Below, in pieces: positions 13,655 through 14,081 of a DNA stretch of 14,081 bases. Position 1 is the stretch's first letter. The number at the start of each line of letters is the position of its first letter. The stretch comes from an uncultured Ruminococcus sp. (GTDB taxonomy: Bacteria; Bacillota; Clostridia; Oscillospirales; Ruminococcaceae): the NCBI GenBank assembly GCA_910577575.1, contig CAJTOG010000051.1, forward strand, positions 1 to 14,081, given 5' to 3'. Both the position numbers and the translations under genes were made by a program. The notes under the pieces were generated by a model. It worked only from the letters and a program-made list of their open reading frames with translations, did no database searches and was not told the DNA's origin.

Positions 13655-14081
13655 AAGGAAAAAGAGTAAACAAAGTTTACTCAAAGCTAAATTTACTTGG
13701 TCTGGGATTTAATCCCAATGTAAATTATTTTAAGCGGAAAGGTAAGTGAGTCCAATGGAGTCTGCTGTTGAGTCACAGCATGAAGCCGGCGGTTTGTTAA
13801 ATAATCAGATTAAAAAAGTGGGAATATAGGTCACATATAAGACTTGTTCTGTATATTGAAGTTAAAAGATATAATCTGGTTACGATGCAAACGTAAATGC
13901 TGAAAAATTAAAATCGGTTTCAGTCTAAGTTCGCACTTTTTGATGCGGGTTGATAATTCAGATACAGGATTTTCTGAAACTTCGACTATAGGTCTTTAGA
14001 TATATTATCAAAAATTTATTGCAAAGGCTGAGTCCAATGAGAATTTGATTTTTTAAATTTCCCTGCTTATAATTTTATTCT
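13655..14081 (+). ncRNA. Putative large structured non-coding RNA (3' end outside window)
   Basis: At least 427 nt behind a good promoter, with no ORF over 60 codons in any frame. Several helices can be drawn. GAGTAAAC/GTTTACTC (13664-13671/13675-13682) has a 3-nt loop. AATTTAC/GTAAATT (13690-13696/13720-13726) encloses TGGGAT/ATCCCA (13703-13708/13712-13717). TGCTGT/ACAGCA lies at 13763-13768/13775-13780. An 11-bp long-range pairing with one G-U joins 13802-13812 and 13872-13882 and encloses AATATA/TATATT (13823-13828/13852-13857). GTTTCAG/CTGAAAC (13917-13923/13974-13980) encloses CGCA/TGCG. The sequence does not show the conserved blocks of tmRNA, RNase P RNA, 6S or SRP RNA that I know. 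A large ornate RNA class such as ROOL, or the 5' part of a mobile element's RNA, are possibilities I cannot test. No terminator is seen before the window ends. Confidence 0.6.
13747..14039 (+). repeat. 11-nt direct repeat TGAGTCCAATG
   Basis: Exact copies at 13747-13757 and 14029-14039, each a few bases after an AAAGG. They lie inside the putative non-coding RNA about 282 nt apart. They may be two equivalent loops or domains of the RNA, or a local duplication. Confidence 0.6.

Noticed and set aside
13755..13829. A 24-codon ORF (ATG to TAG) inside the putative RNA, with AAAGG 12 nt upstream, whose end resembles a transposase tail
   Set aside because: The ribosome site spacing is too long, the ATG lies in the repeated TGAGTCCAATG element, the frame is closed just upstream at 13743, and an ORF this short is expected by chance.
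13655..14081. Known RNA classes: tmRNA, RNase P, 6S, SRP, T-box, cobalamin, c-di-GMP or c-di-AMP riboswitches, group II intron
   Set aside because: None of the conserved blocks I know for these (such as the GTGYG intron start, AGGGTGGAACCGCG T-box, or RNase P GAGGAAAGTCC) is present.

Overview
The window looks like chromosome from an anaerobic, low-GC Gram-positive bacterium of the Clostridia, most likely a Ruminococcus-like member of the Oscillospiraceae. The evidence is AT-rich DNA, strong AGGAGG-type ribosome binding sites, TTGACA/TATAAT promoters that often carry a TGn extended -10, a pyruvate formate-lyase activase, a divergent sensory-type [FeFe] hydrogenase, a DivIVA-like coiled-coil protein and a YdbC/PC4-like protein. 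The genus is an inference from gene content; no rRNA or other marker is present.

Layout. Bases 35-2414 (minus strand) hold a compact run cca - pflA - DUF1294 membrane protein (tRNA CCA addition, activation of pyruvate formate-lyase, unknown). A divergent plus-strand gene at 2621-3835, behind a consensus promoter, encodes a c-di-GMP phosphodiesterase-like EAL protein with a PAS-like C-terminus. A bidirectional terminator at 3837-3869 separates it from the main feature. That feature is an eight-gene minus-strand operon running from 12258 down to 3875. In transcription order it encodes a DivIVA-like coiled-coil protein, a sensory-type [FeFe] hydrogenase with a chemoreceptor-like helical tail, a zinc-ribbon/LRR_5 protein, a Ser/Thr protein kinase with zinc ribbon, a TerY-like vWA protein, a PP2C phosphatase, an unknown protein with a low-complexity Ser/Thr/Glu linker, and a small two-helix membrane protein. 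Gaps are 18-35 nt and one pair overlaps.

How the genes may work together. Kinase, vWA and PP2C form the recognised TerY-P phospho-signalling triad. The hydrogenase keeps the four H-cluster cysteines but has lost the proton-relay cysteine, as expected of a sensor rather than a turnover enzyme. The simplest reading is a hydrogen or redox sensor feeding a reversible Ser/Thr phosphorylation switch. The coiled-coil protein would be a scaffold, the LRR protein an adaptor, and the last two proteins effectors or membrane anchors. A short DLxKQA motif occurs twice at the end of the coiled-coil protein and once near the end of the unknown seventh protein, which suggests a shared docking surface.

Upstream of the operon are an unrecognised 185-aa protein gene (minus, 12440-12997) and, divergently, a YdbC/PC4-like nucleic-acid-binding protein gene (plus, 13228-13461) with its own promoter and terminator. 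From about 13620 to the window end a good promoter drives at least 425 nt without a credible ORF but rich in complementary segments. This is probably a large structured non-coding RNA, cut by the window edge, whose class I cannot name.
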